This document shows positions 19,782-28,409 of a stretch of DNA of 64,000 bases, piece by piece (within the stretch, counting starts at the first letter, position 1; each line of letters starts with the position of its first letter). Made by a program: the position numbers and the translations under genes. The DNA comes from Marinobacter nitratireducens (lineage in GTDB: Bacteria > Pseudomonadota > Gammaproteobacteria > Pseudomonadales > Oleiphilaceae): positions 372,001 through 436,000 of the forward strand of contig NZ_ANIE01000007.1 of NCBI RefSeq assembly GCF_000708045.1. The letters run 5' to 3'. Below the pieces are notes generated by a model. It saw only the letters and a list, made by a program, of their open reading frames with translations, did not search any database and was not told the DNA's origin.

Positions 19782-20816
19782 TTACCGAATGGAATCCAGC
19801 GCCTTGGCACGAATTCTTTCGGCACCATTGAAATGGCTGTTACGCAGGCGTTCCAGGGCCGCCTCGACCTCGGGGCCGGCCAACCCCGACGATGCCAGCA
19901 GTTCGTCGCGCGCTGACGAGTAGGCTTGCCAGCGCCGATTCCAGTCCTGCTGCTTCTGCTCCAGCTCGGCCAGACGCCCGGCGGCCTCGGCGCCGAATGC
20001 GTCCTCTCTCCAGGCATTCAGGGCCTGCGGATCGTCGGCCAGGGTCTGCTGAACCTCCTCGTACTCAGAGAAACGACGGGTCTGCTTTCGAGCCGTTCTG
20101 ACTGGCTCGGGCAACGCCGATTCTGCCTCAGCGAGGGCAGCTGCGCGCTGTTCCGGATTCAGGGCGTCATTGCTCAGAATACGACGTTGGGCAACCTGGA
20201 ATTCATCGACGGCCTCTTCATTGGCAAAGAACGCGCCAACGGTATCCGCATCAAACCAGGTACGCCTGAGAGCATGAATTTCCCTCATTCGCCGCTCCAT
20301 GTCGGCTGGATCAGCCGAACTGTAGGCCATTTCAAGATCGGCAACCGCCAGCTTGTAGTCCAGATAAGCGCCCAACGTCTCCAGCGCCTGGCTCCGGGCA
20401 GGCTCCTGCAACTGCGAGAGTGCCTGCTCGATTCGGGCCACCAACTGGGGCATGGATTCCTCTCCAAGCGCCGACAGGTAATACTCGAACAGTTGTCGAA
20501 GCTGGGACGTAGGGATCAGGGCGCCGGTTGCGTCCACCCTCTGCCAGCCGGACGGCACCGACGTGCCAGACAAGGATGCAGGAAGCTGCTCTGGAATGGC
20601 GACCGGTGTAGAGGTTCCCACCAGTTCAGAGGGCCGCAGTCCGGGCGCCGGCCCTGACGCGTCATTCGCCGGCGGCTCGCCCGCCTCAACGAGTAGATCT
20701 GAGTTGCCGGTTTCAGCGACACTGCCAGCCGGCTCGAAGGGCCAAAATGCCCAGACCAGACCGGCCGACAACATTGCCGCCAGAGCTGACAGTTGAAATG
20801 CTCTGCTCCTGCTCAC
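19782..20816 (-). CDS. Lipase-specific foldase (lipase chaperone) without neighbouring lipase
   Basis: 344 residues, N-terminal membrane anchor (about 8-26), a Pro/Ala/Ser-rich linker (about 30-90), then a long helical domain. The foldase signature Rx3FDx5AFF is present as RRTWFDADTVGAFF, followed by many Gln/Glu-rich helices. Such proteins (Lif/LipB) sit in the inner membrane and fold secreted class I.1/I.2 lipases. They are normally encoded directly after their lipase; here the flanking genes are hemB and a small SutA-like gene, so the client must be elsewhere or absent. Confidence 0.85.
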   Translation of the reverse strand: MSRSRAFQLSALAAMLSAGLVWAFWPFEPAGSVAETGNSDLLVEAGEPPANDASGPAPGLRPSELVGTSTPVAIPEQLPASLSGTSVPSGWQRVDATGALIPTSQLRQLFEYYLSALGEESMPQLVARIEQALSQLQEPARSQALETLGAYLDYKLAVADLEMAYSSADPADMERRMREIHALRRTWFDADTVGAFFANEEAVDEFQVAQRRILSNDALNPEQRAAALAEAESALPEPVRTARKQTRRFSEYEEVQQTLADDPQALNAWREDAFGAEAAGRLAELEQKQQDWNRRWQAYSSARDELLASSGLAGPEVEAALERLRNSHFNGAERIRAKALDSIR

Positions 20817-20961
20817 GGTTCACACCCGCTTGAGACTGCCTTATTCACCGAATCGTGCACGACGATTCCGGTAACCAAACCGCAGAATAAACGACATCGC
20901 TCAAGCGTACCGAGAACAGGATCAAAAACGGGGCCTGGGACAGCCCGACCCCGGAACCGGT

Positions 20962-21183
20962 TCAGAATGAACGGTTGTTAAAGCCTACGTCGACCTTGCG
21001 AGGAGCATCATTGCGAAAGGCCGTATCCACTTCCTCAATCTGCCCACCCTGGCTAAGAAAGGCTTCAATATCCGATTGCAGTTGTGCCCTGATACGGGCA
21101 CGTCCGGCAACAGAATGATTATCGTCGCTGTCGCTAGCCCAGTTTCCGGGCTGCTCCAGATTGCTTTCGTCGAATTCACTCAT
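20962..21183 (-). CDS. SutA-like small RNA-polymerase-associated protein (tentative)
   Basis: 73 residues: an acidic N-terminus (SEFDESNLEQPGNWASDSDD), then RIRAQLQSDIEAFLSQGGQIEEVD, then APRKVD and an aromatic C-terminus. This layout recalls SutA of Pseudomonas aeruginosa, a small protein that binds RNA polymerase in slow growth (acidic tail, a helix with EEFLSRGGKVQEI, then a PPKKPDSKYG-like end). The match is from memory and partial. Alone on the minus strand, with 272 bp upstream. Confidence 0.5.
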   Translation of the reverse strand: MSEFDESNLEQPGNWASDSDDNHSVAGRARIRAQLQSDIEAFLSQGGQIEEVDTAFRNDAPRKVDVGFNNRSF

Positions 21184-21409
21184 AGACTCATCTCCATCAA
21201 CGAAAACAGAACATCGAGTGCATGGCGATCATTCGGCGCTACACTCCACCTCGACGAAAGGCCGGCTGCGGCATCGTCTTGGCGTCTTTATAATCCGGTT
21301 TTCGTGACGGCGCTATTTCCAGGCAACGACTTTTTTGTATCTTTTTGTAACAAGCCATAACCCATTAAAAATAAAAGACTTTATGTAGAGCGCCCGCAGA
21401 GATAGAAGA

Positions 21410-21436
21410 TTGACACAAAGAATGAATAATGATTCA
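21410..21436 (+). promoter_or_regulatory. Promoter with FadR-type (TetR) operator-like sequence upstream of tetR-aidB
   Basis: A consensus -35 TTGACA (21410-21415) is followed by AGAATGAATAATGATTCA (21419-21436), containing inverted arms TGAAT and ATTCA. From memory it matches 15 of 17 specified positions of the Bacillus FadR (TetR family) box, TGAATGAMTANTCATTCA. No good -10 at 17 bp is evident. Autoregulation by the adjacent TetR is inferred. Confidence 0.5.
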
Positions 21437-21455
21437 CTACTTATAAAGGACAACC

Positions 21456-22076
21456 ATGGCCTATCGCGAAACTGAAAAAATGCGCCAGAGGAAAGCTCTG
21501 GCGCGGGAAAAGATCATTAACTGCACTTACGAGTGTGTCGCGGAAGGTGGATTCCGAAGTGCCCGAATCACCCGGATCGCCGGTTTGGCTGAGGTGGCAA
21601 CAGGCACAATTTATCGCCACTTCGAATCCAGGGAAGATCTGTTTGCCGAAGTTTTCCAGCTGGCAACACAGAAGGAAGTGGACAAGGTCGCCGAGGCTCT
21701 GAACACCTCCGGTGATGCCGCTGCCCGACTGGAAGCCGCACTGCGTCAGTTTGCAGGTCGCGCACTGAGAGGCCCGGTTATGGCGTGGTCACTGCTGGCT
21801 GAGCCGGTAGACCCGAAAGTGGAAGAAGAACGGCTGGCTTACCGCAAGGCCTACGCCAGCCTGTTTGAGAAAACGATCCGGGAAGGCATCACCGAAGGGT
21901 GCTTTCCCGACCAGAACGCCCAGCAGAGTAGCACCTGCCTGGTCGGAGCAATTGCTGAAAGCCTGGTGGGCCCGCTGTCGCTGACACAACCCAACCGGGA
22001 AAACGAAGACAATGACCCGCTGGTCGACGCCATCATCCGATTCTGCATGCAGGGGCTGACCGGCACCAGGAGATAG
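21456..22076 (+). CDS. TetR/AcrR family regulator of aidB
   Basis: 206 residues; N-terminal helix-turn-helix with AREKIINCTYECVAEGGF then ARITRIAGLAEVATGTIYRHFESREDLFAEVF. The C-terminal ligand domain (FAGRALRGPVMAWSLLAEPVDPKVEEERLAYR) is typical of TetR regulators next to acyl-CoA dehydrogenases. Good ribosome site AAAGGACAACC before the ATG. Its stop is 2 bp before the aidB start, so they are one operon. Ligand probably an acyl-CoA or related thioester; that is inference. Confidence 0.88.
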   Translation: MAYRETEKMRQRKALAREKIINCTYECVAEGGFRSARITRIAGLAEVATGTIYRHFESREDLFAEVFQLATQKEVDKVAEALNTSGDAAARLEAALRQFAGRALRGPVMAWSLLAEPVDPKVEEERLAYRKAYASLFEKTIREGITEGCFPDQNAQQSSTCLVGAIAESLVGPLSLTQPNRENEDNDPLVDAIIRFCMQGLTGTRR

Positions 22077-22078
22077 CC

Positions 22079-23779
22079 ATGATCGCACGGCAGCCTTATC
22101 CCGAAACCCCGGATCAAGCAGATGATTCTCGTTACCTGGCGAGCACCCACGAAGTTTTCAACCAGCCCCCGGCGCTGGAGGACTACAACCTGTTTGAACA
22201 GGACACCGCTCTGCGAGAAGCCGCAGACAGGGAAGGTGCCGGCGCAGCTGCCCCGGAACTGAGCCGGTTCGGCGCCTTGGCCGGCGCCGCGGAAACCATC
22301 GATCTCGGTTTCCGCGCCAATGCCAACAAACCAGTGTTCAACACCCACGATCGATTCGGCCACCGGATCGACGAGGTCGACTTCCATCCCGCCTATCACG
22401 ACTTGATGCGCATCGCCCTGGAAAACGGGCTGCACAGCAGCCCCTGGACCAACCCGGGACAGGGCGCCCATGTTGCCAGGGCAGCAAAATATTACATGCA
22501 CTCCCAGGTAGAGGCCGCACATTGCTGTCCGATTACCATGACGTTCGCGGCCATTCCCTCAATCCGCAACCAACCCGAGCTGGCCAGGGACTGGGAACAA
22601 CGCATCCTGGCCAACAGCTACGATTCCCGCAACCTTCCCGACAGCCAGAAGAGCTCCGTCACCATCGGCATGGCGATGACCGAGAAACAGGGCGGCAGCG
22701 ACGTGCGTGCCAACAGCACCAAAGCCTACGCCGTCGGTGCCGAAGGCCCCGGGCAGGCCTACGAGTTGGTTGGTCATAAATGGTTCGTGTCTGCCCCCAT
22801 GTGCGACGCCTTCCTGGTGCTCGCCCAGACCGCCAGCGGACTGTCCTGCTTCCTAATGCCGCGCTGGCGCCCGGATGGCACCAAAAACCCCTGGCAGGTC
22901 CAACGCCTCAAGAACAAAATGGGCAACGTCGCCAACGCCTCCAGCGAAGCTGAACTCCGTGGAGCCCTGGCCTGGATGGTTGGAGAAGAAGGTCGCGGCG
23001 TACCGACCATCATCGAAATGGTCGCCATGACCCGCTTCGACTGCATGATCGGCAGCTCTGCCGGCATGCGCCAGGCCGTGGCCCAGGCCACCCACCACTG
23101 CCGCCATCGCAGCGCTTTCGGAAACCGCCTGATAGAACAGCCGCTGATGCAGAACGTCCTGGCCGACCTCGCCCTGGAAAGCGAAGCCGCACTGGCGTAT
23201 ACCATGCGCATTGCCCGGGCTCTGGACAACCAGGATCAGGAACACGAACGCCTGCTGGCACGACTGGCCACACCGGTCGGCAAATACTGGATCTGCAAAC
23301 GCACCCCCAACCACGCCTACGAAGCCATGGAATGCATCGGCGGCAGCGGCGTGATGGAAGACTGCATCATGCCACGCCTGTTCCGGGAATCCCCGGTCAA
23401 CGCCATCTGGGAAGGCAGCGGTAACGTCCAGTGCCTGGACACCTTGCGCGCTCTCCAGAAAGAACCCAGCACCCTGGACGCCTTCTTCCAGGAGGCCGCC
23501 CAAGCCAAGGGCGCCGACACCCGTTTCGATCAGTTCCTGCTGAAACTCCAGAATGATTTCACTAACGTCTCGGACTTCCAGTACCAGGCCCGCAACCTCG
23601 TCGACCGCATGGCTCTGGCCCTTCAAGGCTCCCTGCTGCTGCGCCATTCCGACAAAGCCGTCGCCGACGCCTTCTGCGCCTCACGCCTGGAGTCCAACGG
23701 TGGCATCAACTACGGCAACCTTCCAACCGGCACTGACGCCGCGGCCATTATCAAACGGGCCACGCCTGTAGTAGGCTGA
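22079..23779 (+). CDS. aidB: AidB-like acyl-CoA dehydrogenase
   Basis: 566 residues, close to E. coli AidB along its length: THEVFNQPPALEDYNLF, REGAG, EAAHCCPITMTFAA, GMAMTEKQGGSDVRANST (flavin-contact region), LVGHKWFVSAP, CLMPRW-like, MTRFDCMIGS, and ECIGGSGVMED...SPVNAIWEGSGN with the catalytic-region Glu. AidB has weak isovaleryl-CoA dehydrogenase activity and in E. coli is induced by methylated Ada. Here it is cotranscribed with a TetR gene, pointing to a different control. It ends 70 bp before the second hairpin repeat. Confidence 0.93.
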   Translation: MIARQPYPETPDQADDSRYLASTHEVFNQPPALEDYNLFEQDTALREAADREGAGAAAPELSRFGALAGAAETIDLGFRANANKPVFNTHDRFGHRIDEVDFHPAYHDLMRIALENGLHSSPWTNPGQGAHVARAAKYYMHSQVEAAHCCPITMTFAAIPSIRNQPELARDWEQRILANSYDSRNLPDSQKSSVTIGMAMTEKQGGSDVRANSTKAYAVGAEGPGQAYELVGHKWFVSAPMCDAFLVLAQTASGLSCFLMPRWRPDGTKNPWQVQRLKNKMGNVANASSEAELRGALAWMVGEEGRGVPTIIEMVAMTRFDCMIGSSAGMRQAVAQATHHCRHRSAFGNRLIEQPLMQNVLADLALESEAALAYTMRIARALDNQDQEHERLLARLATPVGKYWICKRTPNHAYEAMECIGGSGVMEDCIMPRLFRESPVNAIWEGSGNVQCLDTLRALQKEPSTLDAFFQEAAQAKGADTRFDQFLLKLQNDFTNVSDFQYQARNLVDRMALALQGSLLLRHSDKAVADAFCASRLESNGGINYGNLPTGTDAAAIIKRATPVVG

Positions 23780-23849
23780 GGTTCTCGCAACCTGACCCTG
23801 TCACTCCTGAGGCCGGTCGATACGCGAGGAACGCAACTCAGAATTCGAT

Positions 23850-23962
23850 GAGCGGGCGGGGTTCTGTCTTCCAAAAATGTGCGGAGCCATGGATGGCGCA
23901 GCCCAAGCGTCCCATGGACGGGCCGAAGGAGCGTTTTTTGGAAGACAGAACCCCGCCTGCTC
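23850..23962. repeat. Intergenic hairpin repeat, copy 2
   Basis: Left arm 23850-23877 pairs with 23934-23962 over nearly 28 bp with one G-T mismatch, enclosing a 56-base core (23878-23933) that differs from copy 1 at only five positions. The arms share with copy 1 mainly GCGGG and GTCT blocks, the rest differing but remaining self-complementary. It ends 16 bp before the start of the DUF503 gene. Confidence 0.92.
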
Positions 23963-23978
23963 CAGCACGGAACCAGCC

Positions 23979-24323
23979 ATGTCAGAAGCCCTGCGAAAAC
24001 TCCTTAAGGAAGGCAACGCCAACCAACCCACCGTCATCACCCCACACGTGGGCCTCCTGACCCTGCACTTCCAGCTCTATGGCTGTGAGGATCTGAAAGC
24101 CAAACGCAAAGCCTTCACTGCACTGCGCGCCATCTGGGGCAAAGAACCGGACCTCGCCGTATCGGAAACCGCCGACCAGGAAGCCCTGGACTGCGCGACT
24201 TGGACCGTCGCCGCCCTCGGCACCTCATCCCAACAGATCACCCAACGCCTGGACCAGGTCGAAAAAGCCATTGAGGAACGGATCGACGCTGCCATACTGG
24301 ATGTACACCGGGAAATTCTCTAG
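23979..24323 (+). CDS. DUF503 (YlxP-like) family protein
   Basis: 114 residues starting at the ATG at 23979. HVGLLTLHFQLYGCEDLKAKRKAFTALRAIWGK and the C-terminal AAILDVHREIL fit the DUF503 pattern (LTLxLxIxxxxSLKxKR ... LIDVxxEIL), small ferredoxin-like proteins often near ribosome-binding factor genes. About 20 residues precede the usual domain start. No ribosome site is obvious; the right arm of hairpin repeat copy 2 ends 16 bp upstream and may influence expression. Confidence 0.75.
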   Translation: MSEALRKLLKEGNANQPTVITPHVGLLTLHFQLYGCEDLKAKRKAFTALRAIWGKEPDLAVSETADQEALDCATWTVAALGTSSQQITQRLDQVEKAIEERIDAAILDVHREIL

Positions 24324-24515
24324 CCCGGCCATCATCCCGATCCGAGGCCTTCTGGCGTAACGTCTCACCACGCCTTATACTACGGCCCCTCAGGGATGCC
24401 AGTACGCCTGCAAGCGGCAGGCGGTCAGTTATCAATGCCGGATCGACAGACCGGCTCCGTCCGTAGAGCTTCCGGAACCTGCTCCGCGGATGACCACTGA
24501 AAGCGTGTGGTACCT

Positions 24516-26192
24516 ATGACCGGAAAGAAAAAAACCGCCCAGGCCTCGGTCGAGGCGATGTATCGCGTATTCACGGTGCCCGAAGCACCGGAATCGACGC
24601 TGAGCCGAATCGACCAGGACGTATCCCGCAACCTTGCTGGCTTCCTGCAGGAGCACATCGTTGCCGTGGAGCGTGACCTCGCGGACGTTGAAAAAAACTT
24701 TTCCGACTACAGCATCCCGGAAAAGCCGGTGTTCGTCTCCGAGCAGGCCCAATTCCTGCTGGACAAGCTGGTCGCCAATTCCGTTCATACCGCTTCGCCC
24801 GCATTCATTGGTCACATGACATCGGCACTGCCCTATTTCATGCTGCCACTGTCGAAAATCATGATTGCTCTGAACCAGAACCTGGTCAAAACCGAGACCT
24901 CCAAGGCTTTCACCCCTATGGAGCGTCAGGTTCTGGGCATGATCCATCGCCTGGTTTACGAGGAAGATGGCGCCTTCTACCGGAAATGGATGCACGATCC
25001 CAGGTACGCCCTTGGAGCCATGTGCTCAGGCGGAACCGTTGCCAACCTGACAGCGCTCTGGGTTGCCCGAAACCGCGCCTTCCCCGCTGAAGGCAGCTTC
25101 CGGGGCCTGCATGAGGAAGGCTTGTTTCGGGCGTTGAAATACTACGGGCACGAGGGGGCCGCCATACTGGTATCCAGGCGAGGACACTATTCCTTGCGCA
25201 AGGCCGCGGATGTTCTTGGACTCGGGCGGGAAGCCCTGGTGCCAGTGGATACTGACGACGACAACCGGATCCTGACCGACGCGCTGAGGGACAAGTGCCT
25301 GGAGTTGCAGCGTCAGAAGATCAAGGTGATGGCCATTTGTGGCGTGGCCGGAACCACGGAAACCGGTAACGTCGACCCTTTGGACGCTATGGCAGACATT
25401 GCCCGGGAGTTTGGCGCTCACTTCCACGTCGACGCAGCCTGGGGCGGACCCACCCTGTTTTCCCGCACCTATAAACACCTGCTTCGAGGGATAGAGAAAG
25501 CCGACTCGGTCACCTTTGACGCCCACAAGCAGCTCTACGTGCCCATGGGCGTGGGATTGGTTGTGTTCAAGGACCCCAGCCTTGCCAGCGCCGTCGAGCA
25601 CCATGCTCAGTACATCATCCGGAAGGGCTCCAGAGACCTGGGCACAACCACCCTCGAAGGCTCCCGCCCGGGCATGTCGATGCTGATTCACTCTGGCCTG
25701 AAAATCCTGGCCCGGGAAGGCTACGAAATCCTGATTGATCAGGGCATCGAAAAAGCTCGCACCTTTGCGGATATGATCTCGGCAGCACCCGACTTTGAGC
25801 TGGTAACCAGCCCTGAATTGAACATCCTGACTTATCGCTACTGCCCGGAGAATGTGCAGCAGGCACTGTCGATTGCCGACCCTCTGCAGGCGGAAAAGCT
25901 TAATACCTGCCTGAACCGGATCACCAAGTTCATCCAGAAAACCCAGCGGGAACGGGGTAAAGCCTTTGTTTCACGGACACGCCTGGAGCCGGCTCGCTAT
26001 TTCCACTTCCCTTGTATTGTGTTCAGGGTGGTGCTGGCGAATCCGTTGACCACGCCAGATATTCTTGCGGATATTCTAGAGGAACAGCGGGAGTTATCCG
26101 GGGAAGAAGGTATTCAGGATGAGATGGATATTCTGAATCAGATGGCTGAGGCGGTTCTCAAGCAGGCCAACCCTGAGGTGCGCCTCGGGTAA
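24516..26192 (+). CDS. panP: Group II pyridoxal-phosphate decarboxylase, PanP-like (putative aspartate 1-decarboxylase)
   Basis: 558 residues from the ATG at 24516 (an in-frame GTG at 24507 is possible). Glutamate-decarboxylase-like fold: GAMCSGGTVANLTALW cofactor-phosphate region, HVDAAWGGPTLFS with the PLP-pairing Asp, and TFDAHKQLYVPMG with the Schiff-base Lys. Closest remembered subgroup is PanP, a PLP-dependent aspartate decarboxylase replacing PanD for beta-alanine in Vibrio and relatives; that would feed CoA synthesis, for which coaBC and coaD are also present. Glutamate or another amino acid as substrate cannot be excluded. A -10-like TATACT lies at 24376-24381. Confidence 0.8.
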   Translation: MTGKKKTAQASVEAMYRVFTVPEAPESTLSRIDQDVSRNLAGFLQEHIVAVERDLADVEKNFSDYSIPEKPVFVSEQAQFLLDKLVANSVHTASPAFIGHMTSALPYFMLPLSKIMIALNQNLVKTETSKAFTPMERQVLGMIHRLVYEEDGAFYRKWMHDPRYALGAMCSGGTVANLTALWVARNRAFPAEGSFRGLHEEGLFRALKYYGHEGAAILVSRRGHYSLRKAADVLGLGREALVPVDTDDDNRILTDALRDKCLELQRQKIKVMAICGVAGTTETGNVDPLDAMADIAREFGAHFHVDAAWGGPTLFSRTYKHLLRGIEKADSVTFDAHKQLYVPMGVGLVVFKDPSLASAVEHHAQYIIRKGSRDLGTTTLEGSRPGMSMLIHSGLKILAREGYEILIDQGIEKARTFADMISAAPDFELVTSPELNILTYRYCPENVQQALSIADPLQAEKLNTCLNRITKFIQKTQRERGKAFVSRTRLEPARYFHFPCIVFRVVLANPLTTPDILADILEEQRELSGEEGIQDEMDILNQMAEAVLKQANPEVRLG

Positions 26193-26200
26193 TTCAATTT

Positions 26201-26227
26201 GGACTTCTCGCCATCCATGGCTCCGCA
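26201..26227 (-). repeat. Fragment of the hairpin repeat core
   Basis: On the minus strand TGCGGAGCCATGGATGGCG matches nineteen consecutive core bases of copy 2, after which similarity ends. It lies just after the panP-like stop. No paired arms are visible, so this is a decayed or truncated copy. Confidence 0.7.
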
Positions 26228-26285
26228 CGGTTCCGCGCAACGGGGCTGCGCTTCACCGCTATGAGTCCGCCTTAAAACACAGTGC

Positions 26286-26552
26286 TCAGTAGAGCGCTTC
26301 CTCGTCCTCAAGAACGTCGTGAATAATTTCCAGGAACATCTTGTCTGCTTCGCTCCAGTTTTCCGGAATGCGGATTGTGGTATTGGCGCTGATGTCCCGG
26401 GCAATCAATTCTTTGGCATTGGGCTCTGAGCGATGCTGACGGGCGATCTCCATGGACTTCACGGCGATGGTGGGGTCACTCAGAACCTTTTTGATGAACA
26501 CTCTCAGCTCGTCAATCATTTTGGCCTGACGGCTTTCAGCGGACGTACTCAT
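26286..26552 (-). CDS. Conserved-looking small hypothetical protein
   Basis: 88 residues, soluble, mostly helical and acidic at the C-terminus (ENWSEADKMFLEIIHDVLEDEEALY). I recognise no family. The ATG at 26552 is preceded by a GGGAGTGAAGT region giving a plausible ribosome site. It lies about 100 bp downstream of pit on the same strand; a GC-rich hairpin (about 26582-26599) without a T-run lies between them. Confidence 0.65.
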   Translation of the reverse strand: MSTSAESRQAKMIDELRVFIKKVLSDPTIAVKSMEIARQHRSEPNAKELIARDISANTTIRIPENWSEADKMFLEIIHDVLEDEEALY

Positions 26553-26652
26553 ACTTCACTCCCGGGACAATTGGATGCTCGGGGGGGTGAACCACCCCCT
26601 CTGTAATCATCATAGTATGGTCAAACAGGCCGGTTGCAACCAGCCCAAGGTA

Positions 26653-28212
26653 TCAGATCAGCAGCCCGCGCAGGGTGAAAAACAGGATCGCTGCCATGAT
26701 CGCTGAGGCCGGTACAGTAATAATCCAGGCCGCCGCAATTTTGGTCAGGTGGGAGCGCTTGACCATCTCTTCCCGATAGATCTTTTTCAAACGCTTGCGC
26801 TCGGATTTGGACAGGGGCACCTGTTTTTTCTTCTTGGCCTGCTGCAACAACCGCTCCATTTCTTCCACAGACGCGTTGCGGAAATCATCCAGGAAGGGTC
26901 GCAAGCGCTCCTGCTCGTCCGGATCATGCTGCTCCATGATCTTATGCAGCTGAGTCGCATAGTTGGACTTGAGGTACTCACGCAGGAAACCAACGCCAAA
27001 GACACCGCCGATGGCGATGTGGGTGGAGCTGACCGGCAGGCCCAACTGGGAAGCCAGGATAACCGTCAATGCAGCCGAAAGAGCAACACAGAAGGCGCGA
27101 GTCTTATCCAGCTCGGTGATTTCGCTACCTACTGTTTTGATCAGCCGTGGGCCGAACAGCATCAGGCCAACCGAAAGCCCCAGAGCCCCCACCATCATCA
27201 CCCACAGCGGGATGCTGGCGGAGGTAACAACACCACCGGAAGACAGCGCGTCGTTGATCGCTGCCAGCGGACCGATGGCATTCGCTACGTCGTTAGCACC
27301 GTGGGCAAAACTCAGCAGCGCGGCGGCAAAGATCAACGGCCAGGTAAACAAGCCGCTTACACCGGCGGGGCTGTTCTCCATGGTGGCCGCTTTCCGGCTC
27401 ACCAGGGCACGCACAGCGAGGAAGACCACTACCGCAGCGGCAAAACCGATCAGCGCAGCGTCAACAAAATCGACCTTGATGACCTTCTTGACGCCCTTGA
27501 TCATCAGATAGGTACCAAAGGCCCAGGCCATGATGGCCACCAGCCAGGGCACGAAGGTGCGCGCGGCCGGAACCACGTCTTTGCGATAGAGCACGCTCTT
27601 CTTGATCAGAAACAGGAACAGCGCCGCCAGTGCGCCACCCAGTACCGGTGAGATCACCCAGCTCGCGGCAATCTTGCCCATGACGGCCCAATCAGCAATA
27701 CCCCAGCCGCCCGCGGCGATCCCGGCACCCAGTACGCCACCTACGATGGAGTGAGTCGTGGACACCGGCGCTCCCATCCAGGTCGCCAGGTTCAACCACA
27801 GGGCGCCGGCCAGCAAAGCCGCGGTCATCAGCCAGACGAACGCCCGCTCTTCGGTCAGGGTCGTGGGGTCAATGATGCCGCCTTTGATCGTGGAAACAAC
27901 GTCGCCACCGGCGATCAGAGCGCCGCTGGCCTCGAAGATAGCCGCGATGATCACCGCCGCGCCGAGGGAGAGCGCACCCGAGCCCACGGCTGGCCCCACA
28001 TTGTTGGCAACGTCGTTGGCGCCGATGTTGATCGCCATATAGCCACCGATAACCGCCGCTGCCATCAGCAGCATGCTATTCGGCATATCCTTGCTTAGTG
28101 CACCTACGATCAGCCAGACGCCGAGAAGGAATAGCAGGCTGATACCGACCCTGTATCGTTCCGTGGTGGGGCTGGTAAGAAGAGTGTCAAGGAATCCGGT
28201 TGAACGGGCCAT
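26653..28212 (-). CDS. pit: Low-affinity inorganic phosphate transporter (PiT family)
   Basis: 519 residues, about ten membrane helices. The PiT signature repeat appears twice, GANDVANNVGPAVGSGALS in the N-terminal half and GANDVANAIGPLAAI in the C-terminal half, reflecting the inverted duplication of this family of metal-phosphate/H+ symporters; MGAPVSTTHSIVGG and GLPVSSTHIAIGG are also paired. A charged cytoplasmic loop (EQHDPDEQERLRPFLDD...KKKKQVPLSKSERKR) precedes the last helix. Start taken at ATG 28212; TATAGT at about 28263-28268 on the minus strand may be its -10. No convincing Pho box. Confidence 0.95.
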   Translation of the reverse strand: MARSTGFLDTLLTSPTTERYRVGISLLFLLGVWLIVGALSKDMPNSMLLMAAAVIGGYMAINIGANDVANNVGPAVGSGALSLGAAVIIAAIFEASGALIAGGDVVSTIKGGIIDPTTLTEERAFVWLMTAALLAGALWLNLATWMGAPVSTTHSIVGGVLGAGIAAGGWGIADWAVMGKIAASWVISPVLGGALAALFLFLIKKSVLYRKDVVPAARTFVPWLVAIMAWAFGTYLMIKGVKKVIKVDFVDAALIGFAAAVVVFLAVRALVSRKAATMENSPAGVSGLFTWPLIFAAALLSFAHGANDVANAIGPLAAINDALSSGGVVTSASIPLWVMMVGALGLSVGLMLFGPRLIKTVGSEITELDKTRAFCVALSAALTVILASQLGLPVSSTHIAIGGVFGVGFLREYLKSNYATQLHKIMEQHDPDEQERLRPFLDDFRNASVEEMERLLQQAKKKKQVPLSKSERKRLKKIYREEMVKRSHLTKIAAAWIITVPASAIMAAILFFTLRGLLI

Positions 28213-28409
28213 AGCAGAGTTAGTCTCACTTGGTCGGAGTGGAAATCTGAAATTGCGTGGCAACTATAGTTTTTTTGATGCCAAAATGAAACAAAGCGGT
28301 CATATTCCAAACAGGTCACAACTGCCACCGAGAACACTCCCATCTTCCGATAGATTGACCCATAATCGACCCCAAAAGCGTCAAAAATAACAACTTCGAC
28401 CAGGCCGCC

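Noticed and set aside
26578-26602. G-run/C-run hairpin as terminator of pit
   Set aside because: Short stem, three-base loop and no T-run on either strand.
28213-28409. Pho box upstream of pit
   Set aside because: Some TTGT...GACC patches exist on the minus strand but none forms two good half-units at the right spacing.
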